DNA of 64,000 nt from Bacillota bacterium (GTDB lineage: Bacteria > Bacillota > Bacilli > Desulfuribacillales > Desulfuribacillaceae). The notes under the pieces are model-generated. The model was not told the DNA's origin and searched no databases. It saw only the letters and a program-made list of their open reading frames with translations. Both the position numbers and the translations under genes were made by a program. Position 1 is the stretch's first letter. The number at the start of each line of letters is the position of its first letter. Shown in pieces: positions 35,748 through 42,686 of the stretch. Location of the stretch: assembly GCA_023388635.1 (NCBI GenBank), contig JAEWFW010000038.1, forward strand, positions 106,099 to 170,098. Direction: 5' to 3'.

Positions 35748-35779
35748 TATAGGGTATATGATGGCAAGGACACTGTCAA
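35748..35779 (-). promoter_or_regulatory. csoR promoter with putative autoregulatory operator
   Basis: A consensus TTGACA (35774-35779) is followed after 17 bases by TACCCT (35751-35756), a poor -10. This -10 is embedded in TATACCCTATA (35748-35758), the likely repressor site, so repression would occlude the -10. Confidence 0.55.
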
Positions 35780-35791
35780 TGCGAAAAGCTA

Positions 35792-36403
35792 TTATACCCT
35801 TTCCAAATTTCCATTAAGGTCCATTTTGAACTTCGGTTTTCCTTCTTCAAATTCTTCCAAAGCTGTAAGTTTTCTCGCTCGGTCCATAATTTGAATCAGC
35901 GCCTTATAATCTTCCGATACCGTATCGTACTGATTTTTTTCCTTGCTTAAAGAATGACATTCTTCTCGTAATAGCTTATTTTCTGTTTCATATTCTGCCA
36001 TCTTCTTCTCTAGTAGAATATTCTGTTTTTTCAATTCATAATACTCTGTTTTTATCTGTTTCAAGTATTTTAATACATCATCAAACGTCAACACCTTCGG
36101 TTCCTCATCAGAATGTTCCATTTTCGTCACCTTTGTTGGTTGACTGCTCTTGTCCGCCTGATTACGCACTTTTTTCTTCATCGCTTGTCTTTGCGCTCTC
36201 GCAATATCGATCGCCGCCTCGTAACGCTTTCTGACAACACTATTCCAACGAAAACCGCATGCTGCCGCTGTTCTTGCAAGTTTCTCTGCGACTTCATCAA
36301 ACGCCTTTAGCTGCGTACTCCCATCACGTATATGGCGCAATATTACTTCTGCCAAAATCAAATCATCATCTTCGTTCCATGCATCTTGTCTATTCACTGA
36401 CAT
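35792..36403 (-). CDS. rsfA: RsfA-family prespore transcription factor
   Basis: Myb/SANT-like N-terminal domain with RQDAWNEDDDLILAEVILRHIRDGSTQLKAF and RTAAACGFRWNSVVRKRYE, the signature of RsfA, which tunes the sigma-F regulon in the Bacillus forespore. A long coiled coil fills residues about 110-165. Length 203 aa is slightly shorter than in Bacillus. GGAGGGAAAAAG precedes the ATG. It is strong evidence that the organism forms endospores of the Bacillus kind. Confidence 0.9.
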   Translation of the reverse strand: MSVNRQDAWNEDDDLILAEVILRHIRDGSTQLKAFDEVAEKLARTAAACGFRWNSVVRKRYEAAIDIARAQRQAMKKKVRNQADKSSQPTKVTKMEHSDEEPKVLTFDDVLKYLKQIKTEYYELKKQNILLEKKMAEYETENKLLREECHSLSKEKNQYDTVSEDYKALIQIMDRARKLTALEEFEEGKPKFKMDLNGNLERV

Positions 36404-36515
36404 CTTTTTCCCTCCGTTTTACAAGTTATCATTTACAATATATGAAAAAAATCAATTAGTAGAATCTCAATTGACTACTACTTACTATTGACTGAAAATA
36501 ATATTTTTAAACACG

Positions 36516-36582
36516 AAAAAAACACTCTATAAATAAATGAGTCAACTGAAAAAGTCCGCCTCATAAATTTAGAGTGTTTTCC
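36516..36582 (-). terminator. Long hairpin terminator downstream of the desulfurase remnant
   Basis: AAAACACTCT (36519-36528) pairs with AGAGTGTTTT (36571-36580), and the pairing extends inwards with AAAT/ATTT and ATGAG/CTCAT. A T run follows on the minus strand. It is retained although the upstream gene is only a fragment. Confidence 0.7.
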
Positions 36583-36608
36583 ATAGTTTATTTTTATTTT
36601 GAAATTAG

Positions 36609-36848
36609 TCAGGTCAAAATTTTATGCAACGCATCTACGGCGTAATCGATTTCCCCTATTGTATTATAGTGGCTGAAACTAAACCGAACCGTTCCGTCGG
36701 GAAACGTGCCAAACGTTTTATGAGCATTGGGCGCACAATGTAACCCCGAGCGCGTCATGATTCCGAAATCCCTATACAGTATATGCGTCAGTTCACCGTG
36801 ATCGACAGTTTCACAGACGAGCGATACAAGCGGCACTTTCTTTGCCAC
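36609..36848 (-). pseudogene. C-terminal remnant of a class-V cysteine desulfurase
   Basis: The 79 codons match only the last part of cysteine desulfurases/aminotransferase class V proteins of the Csd type. The pattern is VSLVCETVDHGELTHILYRDFGIMTRSGLHCAPNAHKTFGTFPDGTVRFSFSHYNT; the active-site loop Cys is in SGLHCAP. About 300 N-terminal residues, including the PLP lysine, are missing. The upstream DNA is AT-rich and carries a terminator and the toxin-antitoxin pair. There is no ribosome site at the GTG that opens the frame. It is a decayed gene left by a deletion or insertion. Confidence 0.85.
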
Positions 36849-36881
36849 ATTAAGGGTACCTGCCTATAGAAAAAAATAATA

Positions 36882-36917
36882 TTTTAAAAAAAGACTCCCC
36901 GAAAGAAATCTTTTTTA
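36882..36917 (-). terminator. Putative terminator of the toxin-antitoxin operon
   Basis: An AAAAGATTTC / GGGAGTCTTTT stem with G-U pairs is followed by a T run on the minus strand, just after the toxin stop. Confidence 0.5.
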
Positions 36918-36930
36918 AAACATACTGTAT

Positions 36931-37275
36931 TTATTCAGCACTACCAAAATCACTTTTTTCAATTCTTATTTGTGCCATTCGATATACAGCACCATCATCT
37001 CGTACCGAAATTATAATAACCCTCATCACGTTATCATTACGCACAATACCGTATACCACGCGCAAGCCAATCTTTAGCAGCTTAATTTTCAGATATCCAG
37101 ATAATTTACTAGCAATATGATTCCCAAGTGGATTGCCATATCCCCCCTCTGTTTTCGGCAGCGGATTGATCGATACCTTTTTTATGGCTTTCAATATTTG
37201 CTTTCTCTGATTACCGTCTAATGCTCTTAAATCTTCTAAGGCTTCCCTCGTATACTCCACGCTCCATTGTGTCAA
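36931..37275 (-). CDS. RelE/ParE-family toxin
   Basis: Protein of 114 aa with the RelE-fold pattern: WSVEYTREALEDLRALDGNQRKQILKAIKKV helices, then GLRVVYGIVRNDNVMRVIIISVRDD. Such toxins usually cleave mRNA at the ribosome or block gyrase; which applies here is not clear. It is longer than typical RelE (about 85-95 aa) by a C-terminal extension. It overlaps the antitoxin stop by four bases (ATGA), typical of toxin-antitoxin operons. Confidence 0.85.
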   Translation of the reverse strand: MTQWSVEYTREALEDLRALDGNQRKQILKAIKKVSINPLPKTEGGYGNPLGNHIASKLSGYLKIKLLKIGLRVVYGIVRNDNVMRVIIISVRDDGAVYRMAQIRIEKSDFGSAE

Positions 37276-37604
37276 TCGATATCCACCTCAATATCTTCTA
37301 AATCTGGATCATCAACACCAAGAGCATCCATCACTTGTTTCTCAGTCAAAAAACCGTTTTTTTCAGCATCGACTATACGCCTTTCTGCTTCAAAGTACAA
37401 AACATAATCCTCTAGTGCATCCACCATCGTTTGATATCGTTCTGGATTTACCAATACACATACAGGGGCATTGTTTTTCAAAACGACTTTGAACCCATTT
37501 TCATTGACTTCATCAAATATTTTACTGGCTTCTCCACGATTGAAACGCGTAATCGGAACAATTGTATCCATGACATTTTTTACTGATAAAAATTCCTTTT
37601 CCAT
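37272..37604 (-). CDS. Phd/YefM-family antitoxin
   Basis: Antitoxin of 110 aa. The N-terminal Phd/YefM DNA-binding domain has VKNVMDTIVPITRFNRGEASKIFDEVNENGFKVVLKNNAPVCVLVNPERY. The C-terminal half is acidic (DDPDLEDIEVDID), as expected for the toxin-neutralising tail. It is the first gene of the pair and probably autoregulates via the inverted repeat upstream. Confidence 0.85.
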   Translation of the reverse strand: MEKEFLSVKNVMDTIVPITRFNRGEASKIFDEVNENGFKVVLKNNAPVCVLVNPERYQTMVDALEDYVLYFEAERRIVDAEKNGFLTEKQVMDALGVDDPDLEDIEVDID

Positions 37605-37627
37605 AGGAGCACCCCCATATTACTACA

Positions 37628-37680
37628 TTGTATCCAAACTATCTTAATTTCATTATACGATACAACGCTATAATTATCAA
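37628..37680 (-). promoter_or_regulatory. Toxin-antitoxin promoter and palindromic operator
   Basis: TTGATA (37675-37680), 17 bases, TATAAT (37652-37657) on the minus strand is a near-perfect sigma-A promoter. The inverted repeat TTGTATC (37628-37634) / GATACAA (37659-37665), with 24 bases between the arms, brackets the -10. Its position fits autorepression by the antitoxin. Confidence 0.65.
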
Positions 37681-37930
37681 TAAATTAGTCGATATTTTAA
37701 TCGTTTTCTACATGTTGATATTAGGATGTCACTATGACGCACCCCTTCTAACACTATGCTTTTTCAACTTCGCCATTCACCGCATGTTCAACCTTTTTAG
37801 ACGCTACTATATTTTCAAAAGCAACAGTACTTCTCCAAAGCATGAATCCAGCTGCGACAAAAAATTTTCAGATTGCTAAATATCTCAAACTTTTGGCATG
37901 GCATTTCTCCTTTCAGTTTTTAGACAACAC

Positions 37931-37960
37931 AAAAAAGCCCCGTAGAATAGGGGACTTTAT
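37931..37960 (-). terminator. Intrinsic terminator of moeA
   Basis: AAGTCCCC / GGGGCTT hairpin with one bulged base is followed by a T run on the minus strand, six bases after the moeA stop. Confidence 0.75.
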
Positions 37961-37965
37961 GATTG

Positions 37966-39195
37966 TTATCTATACAAAAAGATCTCCACCTCGCTGCCCT
38001 TACCAATACCCTCTACCGACTCTGCAACAATGATGTAGCCATCAGCCTTGACAAGACTGCTGAATACCCCGGCTTTCCCCAACAACGGAGTCGCCCACAA
38101 CGCGCCATCCTGCTGCTCGCTGATCTTTACGCGAATGACATCAGTTCTTCCAGTCTGTGAATCGATGTTCTGATCGATTTTCGCCCGGACCGTCGGATGG
38201 TAGCGATCTACACGCACATTCTGCATATACGCCAATAAAGGGTCAATCACATGCTGCATGACGACAAGTGCTGAGACAGGATGCCCTGGAAGTCCAATCA
38301 ACAATTTCTCCCTAGAGGTCGCAATAATCGTCGGCTTCCCTGGCTTAATGGCAATTCCGTGGATTTCAATATTCGCGTCCGGCAACGTTGCAATAATATC
38401 GCTCGTGACATCTTTCGTTCCGACGGAACTTCCCCCTGATAGAATCATCACATCATAATCGGCATATAGGCTATGTACTTTATCATGTAATGCTTTATAG
38501 TTATCTGCAATAATTCCGTGGTAATCGACGACATACTGCTGCTGCTGCAAATACGCCCTTACGGAGTAACCATTCGTATCGCGAATCTGACCAAATTGCA
38601 GCTTCTCCGTCTCCGGTGCCACCAATTCGTCACCTGTCGATAATACCGCAATTGTAAGCGGTGCAACAATCTGTATTTTGACAATCCCCATTGCCGCAAG
38701 GATGCCGATATCTTGTGGTCGAATGCGATGCCCCGTTTGGAATACGACTTGTCCCTTTGTCAAATCTTCTCCAACCTTAATCACGTTTTCTCCTGGTGAT
38801 GCAGCTCTATACAGCGTCAGCATTCCATCGATGTGCTCCGTATATTCTTGCATGACAACTGCATTACTCCCCGGTGGAAGCATACCGCCGGTGGCAATCT
38901 TCTGCGCTTGTCCTGCGTATAAAGTCTCCGTCGCTTCCTGTCCCATCAATATTTCATGGGTCACTTGTAAGAAACTCGGTAAATTTTCAGACGTGCCAAA
39001 CGTATCCTCTGCTTTCACAGCAAATCCATCGACAGTCGATCGAGCAAATTCAGGAATATTTTCTTTGGCACTGATATCTTCCGCCAAAATACATCCCAAT
39101 GCCTGTTCAATCGCTACGACTTGCTTCTGCGTTTTCTGCTTGATTACTGTTTTACAGTCTTTAATAGCTTGGCTTACCGTTTTTACATAAAACAT
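37966..39195 (-). CDS. moeA: MoeA, molybdopterin molybdotransferase
   Basis: Inserts molybdate (or tungstate) into adenylylated molybdopterin in the last steps of cofactor synthesis. Signature segments are FARSTVDGFAVKAED, the TGGMLPPGSNAVVMQEYT loop, LSTGDELV, LSGGSSVGTKD and GLPGHPVSALV, followed by the C-terminal domain IV. Length 409 aa is normal. AAGGGGCG precedes the ATG. The neighbouring gene is a divergent transglycosylase; other cofactor genes are not adjacent. It fits with the two tungsten-type oxidoreductases near the right edge. Confidence 0.95.
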   Translation of the reverse strand: MFYVKTVSQAIKDCKTVIKQKTQKQVVAIEQALGCILAEDISAKENIPEFARSTVDGFAVKAEDTFGTSENLPSFLQVTHEILMGQEATETLYAGQAQKIATGGMLPPGSNAVVMQEYTEHIDGMLTLYRAASPGENVIKVGEDLTKGQVVFQTGHRIRPQDIGILAAMGIVKIQIVAPLTIAVLSTGDELVAPETEKLQFGQIRDTNGYSVRAYLQQQQYVVDYHGIIADNYKALHDKVHSLYADYDVMILSGGSSVGTKDVTSDIIATLPDANIEIHGIAIKPGKPTIIATSREKLLIGLPGHPVSALVVMQHVIDPLLAYMQNVRVDRYHPTVRAKIDQNIDSQTGRTDVIRVKISEQQDGALWATPLLGKAGVFSSLVKADGYIIVAESVEGIGKGSEVEIFLYR

Positions 39196-39347
39196 ACATT
39201 TCGCCCCTTATTATCTATCATATCCATGCTGTATAGCAATCATCTCAATTTTGCTTGCATGTTTGTCCTAGCAACCACATATACTCACCATATATTCCAT
39301 TACTCATGAAAATAGAAAAGTAAAAAAAAGACTAAAAACATCAAACC

Positions 39348-39377
39348 TGGATAATACTAGTTTCATAGCATTATCCA
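39348..39377 (+). promoter_or_regulatory. Inverted repeat upstream of the transglycosylase gene
   Basis: TGGATAAT (39348-39355) and ATTATCCA (39370-39377) are perfect complements over eight bases with a 14-base centre, 19 bases before the ATG. It could be an operator or a structured leader. Confidence 0.45.
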
Positions 39378-39396
39378 TAAGAAGGATGGGAATTGA

Positions 39397-40080
39397 ATGT
39401 ATAAAATCGAAAATTACGCGACTTCTCTTGCTGCGGTGTTGACATTATTGCTATCATGCTTCATAACAATCTGGATGAACACAACATACCAGACATCACT
39501 TGTAGACAATCAGCCGCCTCTCAATGAAAATACATTGGCTTTTGCATCGGTTCCTCTACATACCGCTGGACCTATTGTTGAAACTGTGGAACAAACGGCA
39601 GCGATTACTTCCGACACAGTGATCATCATCTCCGCAGCCAAACATGTACCGGCTGAGAATTTGATCCAATTGCCGGATACATATGATAGTTATATCGAAA
39701 ATGCCGCAAAAAAATACAACGTCAGTGTCGATTTAATTAAATCTGTCATTAAACATGAATCAAATTTTGATCATGCTGCCGTATCACGAGTAGGAGCCCA
39801 AGGATTGATGCAACTCATGCCGCAAACTGCCAAAGGACTGGGTGTACGCGATCCATTCGATCCCAAGCAAAACATCGACGGCGGTACGAAATATTTGAGT
39901 TATATGCTCGAGCGCTATCAAGGGGATATTGATTTAGCGTTGGCTGCCTATAACGCCGGACCGGGAAATGTCGATAAATACAAAGGGATTCCACCATTTG
40001 AAGAAACAAAAAAATATGTCAGTAAAGTGATGACCACATTCAATCAATTAAATGGCAGTTATCCGGTATTCGCGCAATGA
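39397..40080 (+). CDS. Membrane-anchored lytic transglycosylase (SLT domain)
   Basis: An N-terminal membrane anchor (residues about 8-28) is followed by a linker and a C-terminal SLT domain. The catalytic Glu lies in KSVIKHESNFDHAA, followed by SRVGAQGLMQLMPQTAKGLGV and AYNAGPGNVDKY. It cleaves peptidoglycan glycan strands. Length is 227 aa. It is one of the few plus-strand genes and lies directly upstream of cmpA, which might indicate a cell-wall or spore role, but this is inference. Confidence 0.93.
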   Translation: MYKIENYATSLAAVLTLLLSCFITIWMNTTYQTSLVDNQPPLNENTLAFASVPLHTAGPIVETVEQTAAITSDTVIIISAAKHVPAENLIQLPDTYDSYIENAAKKYNVSVDLIKSVIKHESNFDHAAVSRVGAQGLMQLMPQTAKGLGVRDPFDPKQNIDGGTKYLSYMLERYQGDIDLALAAYNAGPGNVDKYKGIPPFEETKKYVSKVMTTFNQLNGSYPVFAQ

Positions 40081-40107
40081 TATTGAAGTAAGTCAGGTAA
40101 AAACGAT

Positions 40108-40135
40108 GGCATTTCCCCCAGATCATCATATACTA
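40108..40135 (+). promoter_or_regulatory. Putative sigma-E promoter of cmpA
   Basis: CATATACTA (40127-40135) fits the -10 pattern of sporulation sigma-E/sigma-K promoters (CATAnnnTA). GGCATTT lies 13-14 bases upstream and resembles the sigma-E -35 element. cmpA is sigma-E controlled in Bacillus. Support is motif-level only. Confidence 0.45.
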
Positions 40136-40164
40136 ATTATTATACTAATTAGGAGTGATGGTTC

Positions 40165-40263
40165 ATGCCTAACTGGTTATTTCTGCAATTGAGAAAAGCA
40201 TTTTATCAAAAAAACAAATACCAAATCAAAATGCTCAACCAATGTTGGTTCCGATATAAATGA
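40165..40263 (+). CDS. cmpA: CmpA, cortex morphogenetic protein (32 aa)
   Basis: A 32-codon gene whose product begins MPNWLFLQLRKAFYQKNKYQ and continues IKMLNQCWFRYK. It matches the pattern of Bacillus CmpA (MPNWLKKQMQKAF...YQIKLLNQCW), which is about 37 aa. CmpA works with ClpXP to degrade SpoIVA in mother cells with faulty spore coats, gating cortex assembly. AGGAG lies ten bases before the ATG, a sigma-E-like promoter lies upstream and an intrinsic terminator follows. The tail is five residues shorter than in Bacillus subtilis and lacks its KKHCS end. Confidence 0.88.
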   Translation: MPNWLFLQLRKAFYQKNKYQIKMLNQCWFRYK

Positions 40264-40281
40264 ATTGGCGTTAAAACATCT

Positions 40282-40318
40282 AACCTTAGGTCCTTCCTAA
40301 GGTTGATCTATTTTATTT
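40282..40318 (+). terminator. Intrinsic terminator of cmpA
   Basis: AACCTTAGG (40282-40290) pairs perfectly with CCTAAGGTT (40296-40304) across a 5-base loop. A T-rich run follows (GATCTATTTTATTT). Confidence 0.85.
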
Positions 40319-40436
40319 AAGCATAACCGATTGACTGAGGATGTCCTGCAAATCAATCTATTTACTATAGTATGTTCCACTCTACATCTTGTCAAATAAA
40401 ATTGTGAAGAAATGCTTATTGAATTAGTCAAATTTT

Positions 40437-40465
40437 TTGATTAATATATAGAAGTACATTATTAT
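40437..40465 (+). promoter_or_regulatory. Sigma-A-like promoter of the two-component system
   Basis: TTGATT (40437-40442) and TATTAT (40460-40465) are 17 bases apart, about 65 bases upstream of the response regulator ATG. The -35 lies in a small imperfect inverted repeat (AGTCAAATTTTTTGATTA). Confidence 0.5.
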
Positions 40466-40530
40466 ATAGTAGAACATACACACGAGCAAAGTATACGGCA
40501 ATTGACAATATTCTTTTATGAGGTGAAAAA

Positions 40531-41226
40531 ATGACACAAGAGAAGAAGATACTGGTCGCTGATGACGAACCAAAAATCGTTGATATCGTTTCGTTATATT
40601 TGAAAAAAGACGGCTTTTTAGTAAAAACTGCTTACAACGGTAAAGACGCATTGAAAACATTCCGCGAATGGAAACCTTCATTGATCATTCTCGATTTGAT
40701 GATGCCGGAAATGACAGGGGAACAAGTCTGCGAAGCCATTCGCAAGGAGTCAAATATTCCGATCATCATGCTGACGGCAAAAAGCGACGAGAACGAGCGC
40801 ATCAAAGGTCTGTCGATTGGTGCCGACGATTACCTAGTGAAGCCATTTAGCCCGAGGGAGCTTGTGGTCCGTGTGCGGACTGTATTACGACGCTTCCAGC
40901 CCAATGAAGTGATGGCGGACATTCTCACATTCAATGGAGGCGAATTAGAGATCGACGCTACGCGCCATGAAGTAAAATTACACGGTAAAATTGTCGAATT
41001 AACACCTAACGAATTTAAATTATTGCTCGTCCTGGCGAAAAATCCACATCGGACTTTCAACCGCACAGAATTATTAGAAAAAGTCCAAGGGTACAATTTT
41101 GAAGGTTATGATCGCACCATTGATGCACATATCAAAAACCTGCGTAAAAAAATCGAAATCGATCAAAAAAATCCTAAATACGTAAAAACAGTCTATGGAA
41201 TGGGATATAAGTTTGAGGGGATTTAA
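40531..41226 (+). CDS. OmpR-family response regulator
   Basis: A receiver domain with DDE at the N-terminus, phosphoacceptor D55 (LIILDLMMPE) and the LVKPF lysine, followed by a winged-helix DNA-binding domain ending in IDAHIKNLRKKIE...VYGMGYKFEGI. Length 231 aa. It overlaps the kinase start by one base (TAATG). The regulon is unknown; the next gene block is convergent. Confidence 0.94.
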   Translation: MTQEKKILVADDEPKIVDIVSLYLKKDGFLVKTAYNGKDALKTFREWKPSLIILDLMMPEMTGEQVCEAIRKESNIPIIMLTAKSDENERIKGLSIGADDYLVKPFSPRELVVRVRTVLRRFQPNEVMADILTFNGGELEIDATRHEVKLHGKIVELTPNEFKLLLVLAKNPHRTFNRTELLEKVQGYNFEGYDRTIDAHIKNLRKKIEIDQKNPKYVKTVYGMGYKFEGI

Positions 41227-42590
41227 TGAGAGGACTGGCTCCCAAAATCACGCTGGCATTTTTATTCGCCATCGTCGTTACCTTGCTTTTATACAGTTTA
41301 ATTTTAAATCAATCGATTGACGAACAATTTAACAGCTATATTCAGGCAAATTTGCACGCTAATAACGAAAAAATTGCCGCCGCTTTAGCGAAAGCATACA
41401 TGCGGGACGGGCAATGGAAATCGTCAACCGGTATCGATATCTCTTCTTATATACTGTTTGACGGCATTAGTTTGCGCGTTCGCGATACGAATGACCAAGT
41501 CGTCTGGGACTCTGTAGATATACACAACGATCCGCCGAGTATTTTGACACTCCATTCCAGCAAATACGCTACGATCCTCTCGTACCCAATTTCTGCGAAC
41601 AAAGAAATTGTCGGTTACGTGGATATTACGTATTTCGGAGACATTCCATTGAGCGATATCGATTCTGGATTTAGAAATTCAGTCAGTCAATCTTTGATGT
41701 CCACAGCGATTTTTTCTACGATATTCGCTATTTTTCTTAGCGTCATTTTTTCCGGTGGAATCACATTGCCGTTGACAAATATGACGAAAATCGCCGGGCA
41801 ATTGCGCAAAGGTGACCTCAGTCAGCGCATGGTCGTCAGTAAAAGCAATGATGAGATTTCCGAACTGGCGATCGCCATGAACCACCTGGCAGAGACATTA
41901 GAAAAAGAAGAAAAGTTACGCAAACACATCACAGCCGACATTGCCCATGAATTGAGAACACCGTTAATGACCTTACAAGGACAACTGGAAGCAATGATGG
42001 ACAACATTATCGAACCGACACCTGAGACGATTGGCAGTTGCCAAGAGGAAGTCATACGGTTGAGTTCTTTAATCCAAGACCTTGAACAATTGACATCTGC
42101 CGAAAGTGCTTCATTCGAGCTTAATAAAGAAATTCTGTCTCTGACAGACGTGACAAAAACGATCATCGATACATTCCAGCCACAATTTAAACAAAAAAAT
42201 ATGTCACTCTCCTTTAGCGCCAGTAAGCACTGGTATATCAATGCCGATAAAGGAAAATTAACGCAAATTTTGATTAACTTAATTTCCAATGCATTAAAAT
42301 ATAGCCGACCTAATGATAAAGTGAACGTTGAAATCACCCAAACAGGCGCCAAAGTAATTTTGAAAATCCGTGATACGGGATTGGGGATTTCCGAAGAAGA
42401 CCTGCCTAACATTTTTGAACGTTTCTATCGTGGCGATAAATCTCGCAACCGTGATACAGGCGGTTCAGGAATTGGACTGGCAATCGTCAAAAGTTTAATA
42501 GAGGCGCATAATTGGCAAGTGAAAGTCGAAAGCGTGCTGCATGAAGGTACGACATTCACACTCATTATGCCTGCTGAAAAGCACCCATAA
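41226..42590 (+). CDS. HAMP-domain sensor histidine kinase
   Basis: Two membrane helices (about residues 8-27 and 158-176) flank an extracytoplasmic sensor of about 130 residues. A HAMP domain follows, then the HisKA motif with H241 (ADIAHELRTPL) and the ATPase N box (LINLISNALKYS), G1 (IRDTGLGIS), F (IFERFYRGD) and G2 (GGSGIGLAIV). Length 454 aa. Cotranscribed with the OmpR-type regulator. The signal is unknown. Confidence 0.94.
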   Translation: MRGLAPKITLAFLFAIVVTLLLYSLILNQSIDEQFNSYIQANLHANNEKIAAALAKAYMRDGQWKSSTGIDISSYILFDGISLRVRDTNDQVVWDSVDIHNDPPSILTLHSSKYATILSYPISANKEIVGYVDITYFGDIPLSDIDSGFRNSVSQSLMSTAIFSTIFAIFLSVIFSGGITLPLTNMTKIAGQLRKGDLSQRMVVSKSNDEISELAIAMNHLAETLEKEEKLRKHITADIAHELRTPLMTLQGQLEAMMDNIIEPTPETIGSCQEEVIRLSSLIQDLEQLTSAESASFELNKEILSLTDVTKTIIDTFQPQFKQKNMSLSFSASKHWYINADKGKLTQILINLISNALKYSRPNDKVNVEITQTGAKVILKIRDTGLGISEEDLPNIFERFYRGDKSRNRDTGGSGIGLAIVKSLIEAHNWQVKVESVLHEGTTFTLIMPAEKHP

Positions 42591-42615
42591 AAAACTTAAT
42601 TTCAGCAATATAAAT

Positions 42616-42677
42616 AAAATATCCCCTGTAAAACCGGTGCATTAAAACCATCGGCTGAATTACAGGAGATATTTTTT
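42616..42677. terminator. Bidirectional terminator between kinase and ABC genes
   Basis: The arms 42616-42631 and 42660-42675 pair over 16 bases with one mismatch, with T runs on both sides. It separates the convergent two-component and DUF2318-ABC units. Confidence 0.8.
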
Positions 42678-42686
42678 ATTGTTAGA

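Larger units (their letters stand above)
37605..37965. other. 361-bp region between the toxin-antitoxin operon and moeA
   Basis: It contains the toxin-antitoxin promoter and operator (37628-37680) and the moeA terminator (37931-37960). Between them, 37754-37870 on the minus strand is an open stretch of 39 codons with a hydrophobic start and a charged end. It has no credible ribosome site and is probably a gene relic or chance. Confidence 0.5.

Noticed and set aside
37754..37870. 39-codon open stretch on the minus strand downstream of moeA
   Set aside because: It looks slightly protein-like (hydrophobic then charged), but the only internal ATG (37843) has no ribosome site and the stretch before it is closed by a stop. 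Mentioned as a possible relic only.
40502..40530. TTGACA immediately before the response regulator as its -35
   Set aside because: No acceptable -10 fits between it and the ribosome site; the promoter at 40437-40465 is better placed.
41822..42412. 196-codon open frame on the minus strand
   Set aside because: It is antisense to the HAMP histidine kinase, whose motifs are intact; the antisense product looks random.
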